From positions 1 to 64,000 of the forward strand of contig CAXXGE010000004.1 in NCBI GenBank assembly GCA_963677915.2: a stretch of 64,000 bases of DNA. The letters run 5' to 3'. Within the stretch, counting starts at the first letter, position 1. Each line of letters begins with the position of its first letter. Under the pieces are notes generated by a model, which saw nothing but the letters and a program-made list of their open reading frames with translations, was not told the origin of the DNA and searched no databases. Shown piece by piece: positions 52,093 through 61,552 of the stretch. A program made the translations under genes and the position numbers. Source of the stretch: G963677915 sp963677915. Its GTDB lineage: Bacteria > Bacillota > Clostridia > Lachnospirales > Vallitaleaceae.

Positions 52093-53025
52093 TCATTTCA
52101 AATATCCATTCTTTTCTAGGTATTCCTTAGCCACTTCTTTGGCATCCTCTCCGCCGAAAGCCACCCTGGCGTTCAGGGACTGGAGCGTCGTGATATCAAG
52201 TGTTTTGAAGACATCCGAAAACAGGTTCTCGAGTTCCGGATACTTCTCGGCAAGTTCTCCGCGTAGAACCGGACAGGGCAGGTTAGACCGGCGGTACGTT
52301 CTCAGGGTCTTCAAGAAGGACCATGTCCATTTCCTGTAAGGAGCCGTCGGTGCCGTAAACCAGCGAGACGTTCACCCCGTTGGTTCCCTCATCAAGGGCC
52401 TTTAGCATTTCAGCCGTATTGCCATGGGACAGGATAATCATCTGGTCCTTGTTAAGCGTAAAACCATAGGTTTCCTGATATCCCAGCAGGCCAAGCTTGT
52501 TCTCTGCAAAAGCTGCGGCGCAGATCAGCTTGACCTCGCCTCCGGCGTTCACATAGTCGGCGAAGTCGTTCATGGTGACCAGGCCGTTGGAATCGGCGAA
52601 CTCTTTCTTGACGGCCAGCATTTCCGTGTTGTTGGCGGGTGATGGCGTCAACCACATAATATCGTTTGTCTCCTGATCGAATGCCCTGGTCGCTTGATAG
52701 CCTTTCTCAGGGTCCGACCAAGTCGCTTCATCGGCCATCGCACACCGTAGTACTGACCCGATCCTGTATAATCGATGACCAGATCCACCTCGCCGGACTC
52801 AAGCGCTTTACGCAAGATGTCAGGTGTGCCGAGACCGATCTTGTCCACAGTTTCAAATCCATCCTGTTCGAGCAGCAGCAGAAGCATGTTGCCTAGAATG
52901 GCACCTTCCGAGTCAATCATCGTGGCAACGGTCACAGGGCCCTTGCCTTCATCCTTGTTTGAAGAACATGCAGCAAGCATCAGCGATACAGCAACAATCA
53001 GAACGATCCATTTTTTTCTCATCAT
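52093..53025 (-). CDS. Osmolyte-binding lipoprotein, YehZ/OsmF-like, two frameshifts
   Basis: Substrate-binding lipoprotein of the same importer. The lipobox is LMLAACSSN at about residues 14-22, so the mature Cys is near residue 19. The QAT fold shows VTVATMIDSEGAILGNML, DLVIDYTGSGQYY, then, after a shift near 52740, ADEATWSDPEKGYQ and a betaine-type region, and after another near 52288 LPCPVLRGELAEKYPELENLF. Total about 305 residues when repaired, like OsmF. The ligand (betaine, choline or carnitine) cannot be told. It is first in the operon. Confidence 0.82.
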
Positions 53026-53097
53026 ATCCAAATATCCTCCTCTTTTTCTATTTATACACATTTTAACAAATTTTTCAGATAATAGAAACCTTTTGCT

Positions 53098-54439
53098 TCA
53101 CTTGGGTATAATACTAAAACAGACGCCGGTCTCCTTGCCGTTTTCCACAACGATTTGGCCGCCCATGCCGCCGACAATCGACTTGGCGATGGGCAAGGCC
53201 CAGTCCGCTTCTGCCGTCCTTGCCGGAATAGAAGCGTTCAAAGATCTTATCCATGTCCATTGGTCTTATGCTTTCTCCATCGTTCCATATGCTGATGGCT
53301 TTGCGACCGCTGTCCAATTTTTCGAGGGTGATGACAATCCTGCTCCTAGCATAGCGTAAAGCGTTGTCCAGAAGTATGTCCAGCACTTTTATTAACTGTT
53401 CGCCGTCGGTATGGCAAGTGGTGTCGTCCTCCGTGTTGTTTACATACTCGATGGCGATGCCCTGTTTCTTGGCTGCATCAAGGTAGTTCCTGTGCCATCC
53501 GTCAATCAGCCTGTCAAAATCCAGCAATTCAATCTGGTAGTCGATCTGCAGGTTTTCCGCCTTGTTAAGGAGCATGATTTTATCGACGGTATCCTTCAGC
53601 TGTTTGGACTTGTCGATGATGATATTCAGTGCACCATCTATTTCATCTCCCTTGACGACGCCGTCCTTGATGGCTTCCGCGTATCCTTGGATGGACATGA
53701 GGGGCGTTTTCAGTTCGTGGGAGCTGTTCTGGAAAAAACGCTTGCGCTCATCGTCGCTTTCTTTCAGCCTTTCAAGCATCTTTCCAAAACCCTTCGATAG
53801 GTCGCCGATTTCGTCTGTCTTGTCAATGACCGACAATTCAGCGTCCACAGTGTCGATGCTGTCGATTTCATCCCGCATCTTTTTCAAGGGGCCTATGATG
53901 CCGCGCTGTATGAAATAGAATACCATGAAGCCGATGGCTCCGGATATCAGCAGTGACAGCAGGATGACTTTCATTGTCGTCCTGATAATATTCAGGTCGC
54001 TTGCCCTTTCCTTTACCAGGATGATGCGCCCGAGCTGCTGACCCGAAGGGCCGGTGACCGGTGTGATGCTGAAGGTGTAGGAAGCGAGGGATTTCAAGCT
54101 TCTGAGCTCAGTCAGCGACAGGCTGTCGGATGTCTTATACAGCAGCTCCTGTTTTCCGTTCAGAATATAGATGTCTGCATTGGTGATTTCATCGATGTTG
54201 TGGATATTCCGCTTGAACGCATCGCTGCTCAGCCAGAGCTCCTGTCGGAGGCCGGCTTTGCCGATGAGATCTGCGATGGCTAGGCCCTGGCTTTCCAGCT
54301 CCCTGACTGTCGCCCTGCGCAGTGACGTGCGAAGCACCGTGCCTGCCAGGATGACGATGATCAGGCTGATGACAACCAGTGTCAAGCCGTATCCCCACAT
54401 GATTTTCTTGCCTATCGAACTTTTTCTATTTTCCTTCAA
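53098..54439 (-). CDS. Sensor histidine kinase, one frameshift near C-terminus
   Basis: Two-component kinase. There is a membrane helix (about residues 18-40), an extracytoplasmic sensor (41-165) and a second helix (about 166-190). HAMP, then HisKA with SSHELKTPLMSIQGY, and HATPase with the N box LDILLDNALRYA, IWNDGES and GLGLA follow. The frame breaks right after GLGLA near 53205, where one extra C is read; the repaired end is IAKSIVGGMGGQ to SIIPK with stop at 53098. The start is probably a TTG at 54439, overlapping the regulator gene. Confidence 0.85.
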
Positions 54440-55111
54440 TTTTATACCCGAACCCCCAAACCGTCGCAATTGCGACTGAAGCCCCTGCATCCTTCAGCTT
54501 CTTCCTGATGCGCTTGATGACATCATCGACGATGCGGCCTTCTGTTTCCCTGTCGTAGCCCCAGACTTTCTCGAGGATCTGTCCACGGCTGATGGCTATG
54601 TTCTCGTTCTTCATCAGAAAATACAGCGTTTCCAGTTCCTTGCCGGTCATACGGATTTCATTGCCGTTCCAAGCAAGCTGCCTGGTTTCCATATCTATAA
54701 GAAGCCCGTCGATGTCAAGGGATTCGTCCTGTGTGGCCCGACTGTCCGTATTTTCTATCCGTTTGAAGATGTTCCTGATTCTCGCCGTCAGCTCCCTTGG
54801 GAGAAGGGCTTGGTCAGGTAGTCGTCCCCGCCTATTTCAAGCCCGATGATCCTGTCAATCTCTTCATCCTTGGCTGAAACGAAGACGATAGGGACTTCGT
54901 ATTTCTTCCTTATGGCTTTACAAAGCTCAAGTCCGTCCATGCCAGGCATCATTATGTCCATGACAAGCAGGTCCGGTCTGAGGCGACCTATTTCCGACAC
55001 CAGGCCTTCTCCGTTTGAAAAACAGGTAACCCTGTAGCCTTCGTTTTCAAGGTATTTTCTTATCAATTGATGTATTTCCAGATCGTCGTCTATAACGAAT
55101 AAATGCTTCAT
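54426..55111 (-). CDS. OmpR-family response regulator, one frameshift
   Basis: Partner of the kinase downstream. The receiver domain starts MKHLFVIDDDLEIHQLIRKY, with the phospho-Asp in LLVMDIMMPGMDG, Thr/Ser in FVSAKDEE and Lys in DDYLTKPFS. The frame breaks at about 54796 after KPFS, where one C is missing, and resumes PRELTARIRNIFKR into the winged helix (EIRMTGKELETLYFLM, RGQILEKVWGYD, VWGFGYKIEGK). Repaired length is about 228. It is divergent from the secreted helical protein, a likely target. Confidence 0.87.
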
Positions 55112-55212
55112 TTTTATCACCCCGTTACATCCATTATACACATTTCTTACACTTTTTCCGAGGCTTTCATACATCCTCTTGCTAACATAAAGATACAAAG
55201 GAGGTTTGTAAA

Positions 55213-55728
55213 ATGAAAAAAGCGTTAACAAGGATTTTGGTAGTTGTGATGGTGCTGACAGTCGTAGCGGTGCCGGCTTATGCAGCAGTACGTCAGGAGG
55301 CTGATGCAACAAACATAGAGGCCGCCAAGAGGGCACCTCAGTTCAGGCTGATTGGGCCACGAATCATGAAACTGGTCGAAACCTATGCTCCGGAACTGAC
55401 AGATGATTTCAGGGATGCTATCGATGAGCATCGTCAGCTGCATGTGGAAATCCGCGAACTGAAAGGCGAAATCAGGGAGGCCTATTCGGAGGAAGAGCTG
55501 AAGGAGATCCGCAAGGAAATCGAGAAGGAAATGAAGGAATGGATCAAGGAAAACGGCAACAAGAAGAACGAAATGAAGAAATTGTTCAGGGACCTGAAGG
55601 ATGCTGTAGAAGAAGGCGACGGCGAACGGATAGGCGAGCTGCTTGAAGATGTGCTTGACGCATTTAAAGTACATATAACTGTTGACGAACATCTGATTGC
55701 ACTGCTGAACGGCTGGTTGCAGGAATAA
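55213..55728 (+). CDS. Secreted helical protein of unknown function
   Basis: A 171-residue protein with a signal peptide (MKKALTRILVVVMVL, cleavage near AYAA at residue 24) and a highly charged, alpha-helical mature part with long Glu/Lys coiled-coil stretches (about 75-130). It has no Cys and no known motif. AAAGGAGG precedes the ATG. It is divergent, 101 bp away, from the response regulator, suggesting envelope-stress control like CpxP-type proteins. That comparison is inference from size, location and composition only. Confidence 0.7.
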   Translation: MKKALTRILVVVMVLTVVAVPAYAAVRQEADATNIEAAKRAPQFRLIGPRIMKLVETYAPELTDDFRDAIDEHRQLHVEIRELKGEIREAYSEEELKEIRKEIEKEMKEWIKENGNKKNEMKKLFRDLKDAVEEGDGERIGELLEDVLDAFKVHITVDEHLIALLNGWLQE

Positions 55729-55815
55729 GAATTCCGCTAAGCACCTTCTTATTGTTAGGAGGTGCTTTTGTGGTACAATAAAGTAAAAGTGAAGAAAAAA
55801 ATGGAGGGCTCGCGT

Positions 55816-57147
55816 ATGCATGCAGACAACAGACTGATACTCCATGAACTGAAAGTGAATAGAATCGCCGAACAACTGGCAAAACGCTCAAGCACAAAGC
55901 CGGTGAGTCTTAAAAAAAAGGCTGTTTCCCATGAAGTTCCCAAGCTGAACGATAAAAGACATACGGACGAAAAAATCGACATCAGCGATTTGGACGGCAT
56001 TATCAGTATCAATACGGATAAACGTATATGCACTGCAGAACCAGGTGCGACATTCGCCAAGGTCGTCGAGGCGACAATCAAATGCGGCCTTGCCCCTGTC
56101 GTAGTGCCAGAACAAAGGACAATCACCATCGGAGGTGCAGTCGCAGGCTGTTCCATCGAATCCATGTCTTTCAAATACGGTGGATTCCATGACAACTGCC
56201 TGGAATACGAGGTCGTCACTGCCAAAGGCGACGTATTGACATGCTCACCCGACAACGAGAACCACCTGGTGTTCCAGATGGTGCACGGCACTTTTGGCAC
56301 GCTCGGAATCATCACGCGCCTTACCTTCAGGCTCATTTCCGTCAAGCCCTTTGTCAAGGTAACCTATGAGAAATACGGCACGCTTGGAGAATACATGGAA
56401 GCGATCTGGCGTCATTATGAAAATAGGGACATCGATTTCATGGACGGCATCATCCATTCGCCGGAAGCGTATGTCCTTTGCGCGGGCAATTTTGTCGAAA
56501 AGGCGCCCTACACCCACAGCTATGACTGGCTGAAAATATACTACCTAAGTACCTCCAAGCGGAAAGAGGATTACCTTAAGACACCCGATTATTTCTTCAG
56601 ATACAACAGCGGCGGAACCAGTGTGCGGCCGAAATCATTTATCTGCAGGCTGCTGTTCGGATGGTTCATCAATTCCAGCAATACACTGAAATTCGCCAAA
56701 ACATTCAGGAAGTTCATATCTCCTGACATCATTCCGTTGACAGTCGATATATTCATACCCTATTCGAAGATGGATGCGTTCATGGAATGGCACAGGAAAG
56801 AAGTCGGCCATTTTCCGCTGTGGTGTGTGCCCTACAAGATTGTGCGCAGGTATGAATGGGTGGCGAATGAATTCCTGGAAAAGATTGATGATGAACTCAT
56901 GATCGACATCGCCATCTATAACATGCAGACGGAGAACAAAGAGTATTACTACAGAATCATTGAGAAAAAACTGTACGAGCTGGGGGCCATCAAGACGCTC
57001 ATATCGACCAATCTGTATTCCGAAGAGGATTTCTGGAAGATATGGAATAAAAAGAACTATGACCTGGTCAAGAGCAGGACTGATCCGGACAATATCTTCA
57101 GGGGACTGTACGAAAAGATGTGCAGGGCAGCAAACGGACTGGACTGA
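55816..57147 (+). CDS. FAD-binding oxidoreductase, DHCR24-like
   Basis: A 443-residue flavoprotein of the VAO/PCMH fold. The FAD-binding half has AEPGATFAKVVEATIKCGLAP, ITIGGAVAGCSIES and the HGTFGTLGIITRLTF region. The C-terminal half resembles the delta-24-sterol reductase (DHCR24/DWARF1) group, which includes BfaA-type enzymes that reduce methylene-fatty-acyl chains. The start at 55816 fits GGAGGG, and the earlier ATG at 55801 is possible. It opens a cluster with a DAK2-DegV fusion, DUF1295, DUF2177 and a methyltransferase, so a lipid substrate is likely. Confidence 0.82.
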   Translation: MHADNRLILHELKVNRIAEQLAKRSSTKPVSLKKKAVSHEVPKLNDKRHTDEKIDISDLDGIISINTDKRICTAEPGATFAKVVEATIKCGLAPVVVPEQRTITIGGAVAGCSIESMSFKYGGFHDNCLEYEVVTAKGDVLTCSPDNENHLVFQMVHGTFGTLGIITRLTFRLISVKPFVKVTYEKYGTLGEYMEAIWRHYENRDIDFMDGIIHSPEAYVLCAGNFVEKAPYTHSYDWLKIYYLSTSKRKEDYLKTPDYFFRYNSGGTSVRPKSFICRLLFGWFINSSNTLKFAKTFRKFISPDIIPLTVDIFIPYSKMDAFMEWHRKEVGHFPLWCVPYKIVRRYEWVANEFLEKIDDELMIDIAIYNMQTENKEYYYRIIEKKLYELGAIKTLISTNLYSEEDFWKIWNKKNYDLVKSRTDPDNIFRGLYEKMCRAANGLD

Positions 57148-57192
57148 CGGTATCAGGAAATTCATCGATAATCATAATTGGAGGTGTCCTTT

Positions 57193-59001
57193 ATGAATGC
57201 TTCAATGTCTGCAAGCGAAATGCTTTACTATTCATTCCTATCCGGTGCTGCTGCCGTCGATGACCAGAAGCAATATCTAAACAGAATCAATGTATTTCCC
57301 GTTCGAGACGGCGATACCGGTACCAATCTCATGTCGACGCTGAATTCGATCATCGAAGAGACCAAGGTTGATACCACCGTTAAAGCTACGGTAGCATCGA
57401 TGGCAGATGCGGCGCTAGCTGGTGCAAGGGGGAATTCGGGGATTATTTTTGCCCAGTTCATCAATGGTGTGAACGAGGCAATGGATGACAAGGAAGAGCT
57501 CAGTATCCACCGTTTCGCTGCAATACTGAAAAATGCGGTGCCATATGTTTACAGCGGTATCATGAGCCCTGTCGAAGGGACGATGATTACTGTCATAAGG
57601 GAATGGGTGGAGAGCATTTATATAATGAAAGACAAGGTGCGAAGTTTTGAGGAACTGATGTCCAAGACGCTTCAGTTTGCGAGAAAGTCCCTGGAAAGGA
57701 CACCCGAGCAATTGGAAGTGTTGAAAAAAGCGTCGGTACTGGATTCGGGTGCCGCCGGATTCGTTGCGTTTCTGGAAGGTGCAGCCGGTTTTCTGAAGCA
57801 CAAGGATGTCGGTCGTCTGAAGCGCCCGAGCAAGCAGGTCGTCATTGAATTGCCGCATATGGACTATCATGACGAAGTGCATTACAGATACTGTACAGAA
57901 GCAATGCTGTCGGGACAGAAACTGGATGCGGATGTCATACGCAAGCAATTAGGCGAGATGGGCGACTCTGTCATCGTGGCAGGAAACCCTTCCCATATGC
58001 GCATACACATCCACTCGAACAAACCGGAATCAGTAATGGAAATGCTGGCCGGCATGGGTTCCGTATACCAGCAGAAAGTGGACGACATGGTGTTCCAGAA
58101 CAGGATTATGCAGTCAAGGCTTAGCGATACGGCAATCGTTACGGATTCAATCGCCGATATATCCCAGGAGCTGATTGACCGCTATCAGATCCACGTCATC
58201 CCCCTGCCCATTAGTGTGGATGGTGATGCGTACCTCGATAAAACCACGCTCACAACAGGGCAGCTGTATAGATTCATGAACCGGACGGAAGGCTATCCTT
58301 CAACATCACAGCCCTCAATAAGAGACATCGAGAACCGTTTGTCCTACCTTGCAGGTATCTACAATAACATTCTGGCTGTGACCGTATCGAAGGAAATGAG
58401 CGGCACATACAATGGATTTCTTCAGGTTGCGGAATCACTGGCTGAGAGCGGATACCCCATAGAGGTGGTCAACTCAAGACTCAACTCGGGTGCTGAGGGA
58501 CTTCTGGTGCTTCAGGCCGCCCGCATGCTTGCAGAAGGTCGAAGTTTTAAGGAGACTGTGGATTGGGTGAAACTGAATAGGTCCAGTACAAGAATCTTGG
58601 TCAGTCTGGATACGCTGAAATACATGGTAAGAGGCGGACGTGTATCGCCAATAAAAGGACTGGCCGCCAAGCTATTGAACCTGAAGCCGATCGTGTCCAT
58701 CGATGAGCAGGGCAAGGGCATTGTTTACGGAAAGGCTTTCAGTTCAAGGGGCAACCTCAAGAAAATAATCGACCTGGTGTCGGACGCCAATGAAAAGAGC
58801 GGCATCCTTGCCTATTCCATTGTTCATGCAGACAATCTGAAGACTGCAGAAATGGTCGCAACGAGACTGAAGGGGATTACAGGGAAGGACCCGGAATACA
58901 TCACGGAAATATCCGCAGTTGTCGCACTGAACGCCGGCATCGGTACTGTGGCGGTTTCTTTTACGACTGCTCAAACAAAAGGAGAGGGGGGCCTGACATG
59001 A
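57193..59001 (+). CDS. DAK2-DegV fusion, fatty-acid-kinase-like
   Basis: A 602-residue fusion. Residues 5-200 form a DAK2 kinase domain (NVFPVRDGDTGTNLMSTL, AGARGNSGIIFAQF), and 210-310 the FakA middle domain (HYRYCTEAML). Residues 315-600 form a DegV/FakB fatty-acid-binding domain (AIVTDSIADISQELI, STSQPSIRDIE, MVRGGRVSP). In Staphylococcus FakA and FakB are separate proteins that phosphorylate exogenous fatty acids; here kinase and carrier are joined. GGAGGTG fits the ATG at 57193. It overlaps the DUF1295 start by four bases. Confidence 0.9.
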   Translation: MNASMSASEMLYYSFLSGAAAVDDQKQYLNRINVFPVRDGDTGTNLMSTLNSIIEETKVDTTVKATVASMADAALAGARGNSGIIFAQFINGVNEAMDDKEELSIHRFAAILKNAVPYVYSGIMSPVEGTMITVIREWVESIYIMKDKVRSFEELMSKTLQFARKSLERTPEQLEVLKKASVLDSGAAGFVAFLEGAAGFLKHKDVGRLKRPSKQVVIELPHMDYHDEVHYRYCTEAMLSGQKLDADVIRKQLGEMGDSVIVAGNPSHMRIHIHSNKPESVMEMLAGMGSVYQQKVDDMVFQNRIMQSRLSDTAIVTDSIADISQELIDRYQIHVIPLPISVDGDAYLDKTTLTTGQLYRFMNRTEGYPSTSQPSIRDIENRLSYLAGIYNNILAVTVSKEMSGTYNGFLQVAESLAESGYPIEVVNSRLNSGAEGLLVLQAARMLAEGRSFKETVDWVKLNRSSTRILVSLDTLKYMVRGGRVSPIKGLAAKLLNLKPIVSIDEQGKGIVYGKAFSSRGNLKKIIDLVSDANEKSGILAYSIVHADNLKTAEMVATRLKGITGKDPEYITEISAVVALNAGIGTVAVSFTTAQTKGEGGLT

Positions 59002-59765
59002 ATCCAATGATTGCTTCAGCACTTTTCGTTTTTATTTACATATGCTCACTTTTCGTCACCGCCCAGGTGCTGAGAAACAACAGTATCGTCGATATCGCTT
59101 GGGGCATGGGTTTTACGGGCATCGGTCTGGTGAGCCTGTTCTTCTCTGGAAACTTCGGAAGCGGCAATATCGTTCTTGCAGCGATGACAGCCATCTGGGG
59201 CGTTCGGCTATCCTTGCACATATACCGCAGGAACAGAGGAAAAGGCGAAGACTTCCGATATGCAGCGTGGAGAAAGGCATGGGGCAGGTATTTCCTAGTG
59301 CGTTCCTTTTTCCAGGTTTTCATGCTTCAAGGATTTTTTATGTTCATCATAGCTTTGCCGATTTCTATGGCCAACTTTTCAGAAGGCAGTCTCGGCGCTG
59401 CCATGGTACCCGGGATTCTCATATGGACGTGCGGTTTCGTTCTGGAAACTGTCAGCGACCGACAGCTTGTAGCATTCAAGAGGAAATCCGGCAACAAGGG
59501 GAAAATTATGAAAAGCGGCGTCTGGAGATACAGCAGGCATCCGAACTATTTCGGAGAGGCTCTATGCTGGTGGGGCATATTCGTGGCAGCCTATCCTATC
59601 AGCGGCTCCCAAGTGTCGGTGGTCGGCCCGATTACAATTACGTATCTTCTTGTTTTTGTGTCTGGTGTCCCCCTGCTCGAGAAACATTATGAGAATAACC
59701 CTGAATACCAGGCGTATGCTAAGTCGACGTCGATTTTCATACCTTGGTTTCCAAAAAGCAAATGA
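58998..59765 (+). CDS. DUF1295 membrane protein, steroid-5-alpha-reductase-like
   Basis: A 255-residue membrane protein with about six helices. The conserved IVDIAWGMGFTGIG is near residue 30, RRNRGKGEDFRYAAWRK in the middle, and the NADPH-type motif KSGVWRYSRHPNYFGEALCWWG near 170. The family belongs to the steroid 5-alpha-reductase / isoprenylcysteine methyltransferase fold and probably acts on a lipid double bond. GGAGAGG precedes the ATG, in the overlap with DAK2-DegV. Confidence 0.9.
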   Translation: MNPMIASALFVFIYICSLFVTAQVLRNNSIVDIAWGMGFTGIGLVSLFFSGNFGSGNIVLAAMTAIWGVRLSLHIYRRNRGKGEDFRYAAWRKAWGRYFLVRSFFQVFMLQGFFMFIIALPISMANFSEGSLGAAMVPGILIWTCGFVLETVSDRQLVAFKRKSGNKGKIMKSGVWRYSRHPNYFGEALCWWGIFVAAYPISGSQVSVVGPITITYLLVFVSGVPLLEKHYENNPEYQAYAKSTSIFIPWFPKSK

Positions 59766-59778
59766 AGAGGAGGCGCTT

Positions 59779-60178
59779 ATGGATTTCATCAAAACATATG
59801 TCAGCAGTTTTATCGTTTTTCTTCTGATTGATCTTGTCTGGCTGGGTATTGCAGCAAAAAAACTCTACAATAGGTACCTCGGATATCTGCTGAGCCCTTC
59901 ACCGAAACTGGACGGCAGCCATCCTGTTCTATCTGGTTTTTGTCGCCGGCATCGCCTTCTTTGTCGTCACCCCGGCTCTGGAAAAGCATAGCCTGTTCTA
60001 TGCTGTCTTTGCGGGCGCCTTTTTCGGCTTCATTGCCTATGCGACCTATGACCTGACGAATATGGCGACTATCCGGGACTGGCCCGTGGCGATTACCGTT
60101 ATCGACCTGGTATGGGGAAGTGTACTGACTGCTAGTGTCAGCGCTGCCACCTACTGGATAAGGAATTCAATATGGTAA
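59779..60178 (+). CDS. DUF2177 membrane protein, one frameshift as read
   Basis: About 132 residues when repaired, four membrane helices. The N-terminus DFIKTYVSSFIVFLLIDLVWLG is in the first frame. After LLSPSPK (near 59907) one extra C shifts the reading, and the rest (WTAAILFYLVFVAG, FAGAFFGFIAYATYDLTNMATIRDW, DLVWGSVL) is one frame over. DUF2177 proteins commonly neighbour DUF1295 and lipid-methyltransferase genes; function is unknown. GAGGAGG precedes the ATG, and the stop overlaps the methyltransferase start. Confidence 0.82.
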
Positions 60179-60867
60179 ACAAGGACTTCATTAGGAACAA
60201 CATCATGGGCCCCAATCCTATGAAAATGATAGAGGAACTGCTGGCGCACCATCTGATACCGGCGGATTCCCTGGTGATGGACCTAGGGTGCGGAAAAGGC
60301 GTTACATCTGTATTCCTGGCGAAGGAGTACGGTCTGCGAGTCTTTGCAGTTGACCTGTGGATTTCCCCTTCTGAGAACTGGGAAAGATTCAAAAAAATGG
60401 GACTGGATTCCAAACAGGTTGTCCCGATTTATGCTGAAGCACACAATCTTCCCTTTGCCGAGAAGTTTTTCGATTCGGTCGTCTGTATAGATGCCTACCA
60501 TTATTTCGGGGCCGATCCGGACTTCCTTGACAAGCATCTGCTTCCCTTCGTGAAAGAAGGCGGGTTCCTGCTGATTGCAATCCCGGGAATCAAAGAGGAC
60601 TTCGATGACAATATCCCTGAGGAGATGCTCTTTTCATGGACGGAGGAGGAGATTGAGATGTTGCGGAGCACGGCGTACTGGACTGGAATTTTCGAGAGTT
60701 CGAAGGGCGCTGAAATAGTCTCGAAATTCGAGCTGGAGGGCTTCGATGAATGCTGGAACGATTGGCTAGTTTGTGACAACGAATATGCTGTCAGCGACAG
60801 GGCGTCTATGGAAGCAGGTGCCGGTAAGTACATGAACCTGCTTGGATTCATTCTGAAGAAGAGTTGA
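60172..60867 (+). CDS. Class I SAM-dependent methyltransferase
   Basis: A 231-residue methyltransferase. Motif I is VMDLGCGKGVTSVFLAKEYG near residue 35, the acidic loop VFAVDLWIS follows, and FDSVVCIDAYHYFG is motif II. The C-terminal cap (residues 140-231) is family-specific. The substrate is not known; location at the end of the FAD/DAK2-DegV/DUF1295/DUF2177 unit suggests a lipid. It overlaps the DUF2177 stop by seven bases. Confidence 0.88.
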   Translation: MVNKDFIRNNIMGPNPMKMIEELLAHHLIPADSLVMDLGCGKGVTSVFLAKEYGLRVFAVDLWISPSENWERFKKMGLDSKQVVPIYAEAHNLPFAEKFFDSVVCIDAYHYFGADPDFLDKHLLPFVKEGGFLLIAIPGIKEDFDDNIPEEMLFSWTEEEIEMLRSTAYWTGIFESSKGAEIVSKFELEGFDECWNDWLVCDNEYAVSDRASMEAGAGKYMNLLGFILKKS

Positions 60868-60871
60868 CGTG

Positions 60872-60939
60872 GTGCCAGGGGGTCAGACCTTTTGGCACTG
60901 CGGACGAGAGGTGTGCCAAAAGGTCTGACCCCCTGGCAC
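60872..60939. repeat. Palindromic repeat pair, TCAGACC subtype
   Basis: Copies at 60872-60898 and 60913-60939 in opposite orientation with a 14-bp spacer, between the methyltransferase stop and the sirtuin remnant. The right copy stands where the sirtuin N-terminus should be. Confidence 0.9.
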
Positions 60940-61552
60940 CGCCCAATCGGAAGGTGAACTCACGGAGAGCGGCATACCGGATTTCAGAAGTGAGAGCGGT
61001 ATCTATGCCACCGTTAAGGAATATGGCATAGCCCCTGAACGGATTCTGTCCCATACTTTTTTCATGAAGGATCCGGAACTGTTTTACGACTTCTACAGAA
61101 AGAAAATCATACATAGCAGTGCCCGGCCCAATTCTGCCCATATAGCTTTGGCGAAACTGGAGGAAAAGGGGAAGCTGAAAGCGGTCATTACACAGAATAT
61201 AGACGGGCTGCATCAGCTTGCAGGCAGCAGGAATGTATATGAAATACACGGTTCGGTTCACAGGAATTACTGCATGTCTTGCGGCGGACTGATCAAACCT
61301 GACGTGGTTCTGTATGAGGAGTCGCTGGACCAAGCCATAATGATGAAAAGTATCAAGGCCATACAGAAAGCAGAGGTCCTTATTGTAGGAGGGACTTCGC
61401 TTAGCGTCTATCCTGCAGCGGGATTGATACAGTATTTCGACGGCAGGTCTTTGGTGCTCATCAACAAAGGAGAAACGATGGCGGATGATATGGCGGATTT
61501 GCGGATTTATGACAGTATTGGGAAGGTGCTGGGAGACGTGATTGGAACCTAA
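60929..61552 (+). pseudogene. Truncated SIR2-family deacylase remnant
   Basis: NAD-dependent protein deacylase (CobB/sirtuin) remnant. The frame opens inside the repeat and reaches TESGIPDFRSESGIYA, then ITQNIDGLHQLAG and the catalytic His in IHGSVHRNYC. The N-terminal 25-30 residues with the GAGxS NAD motif are gone. The zinc knuckle is also cut: CMSCGGLIKPDVVLYEE joins the first Cys pair directly to the end of the second, removing about 20 residues. The first ATG (61064) lies after the NAD site. Probably inactive. Confidence 0.82.

Noticed and set aside
9536..60939. Repeats as a CRISPR array
   Set aside because: The copies are scattered over 51 kb, mostly in inverted pairs without regular spacers, and no cas genes are present.
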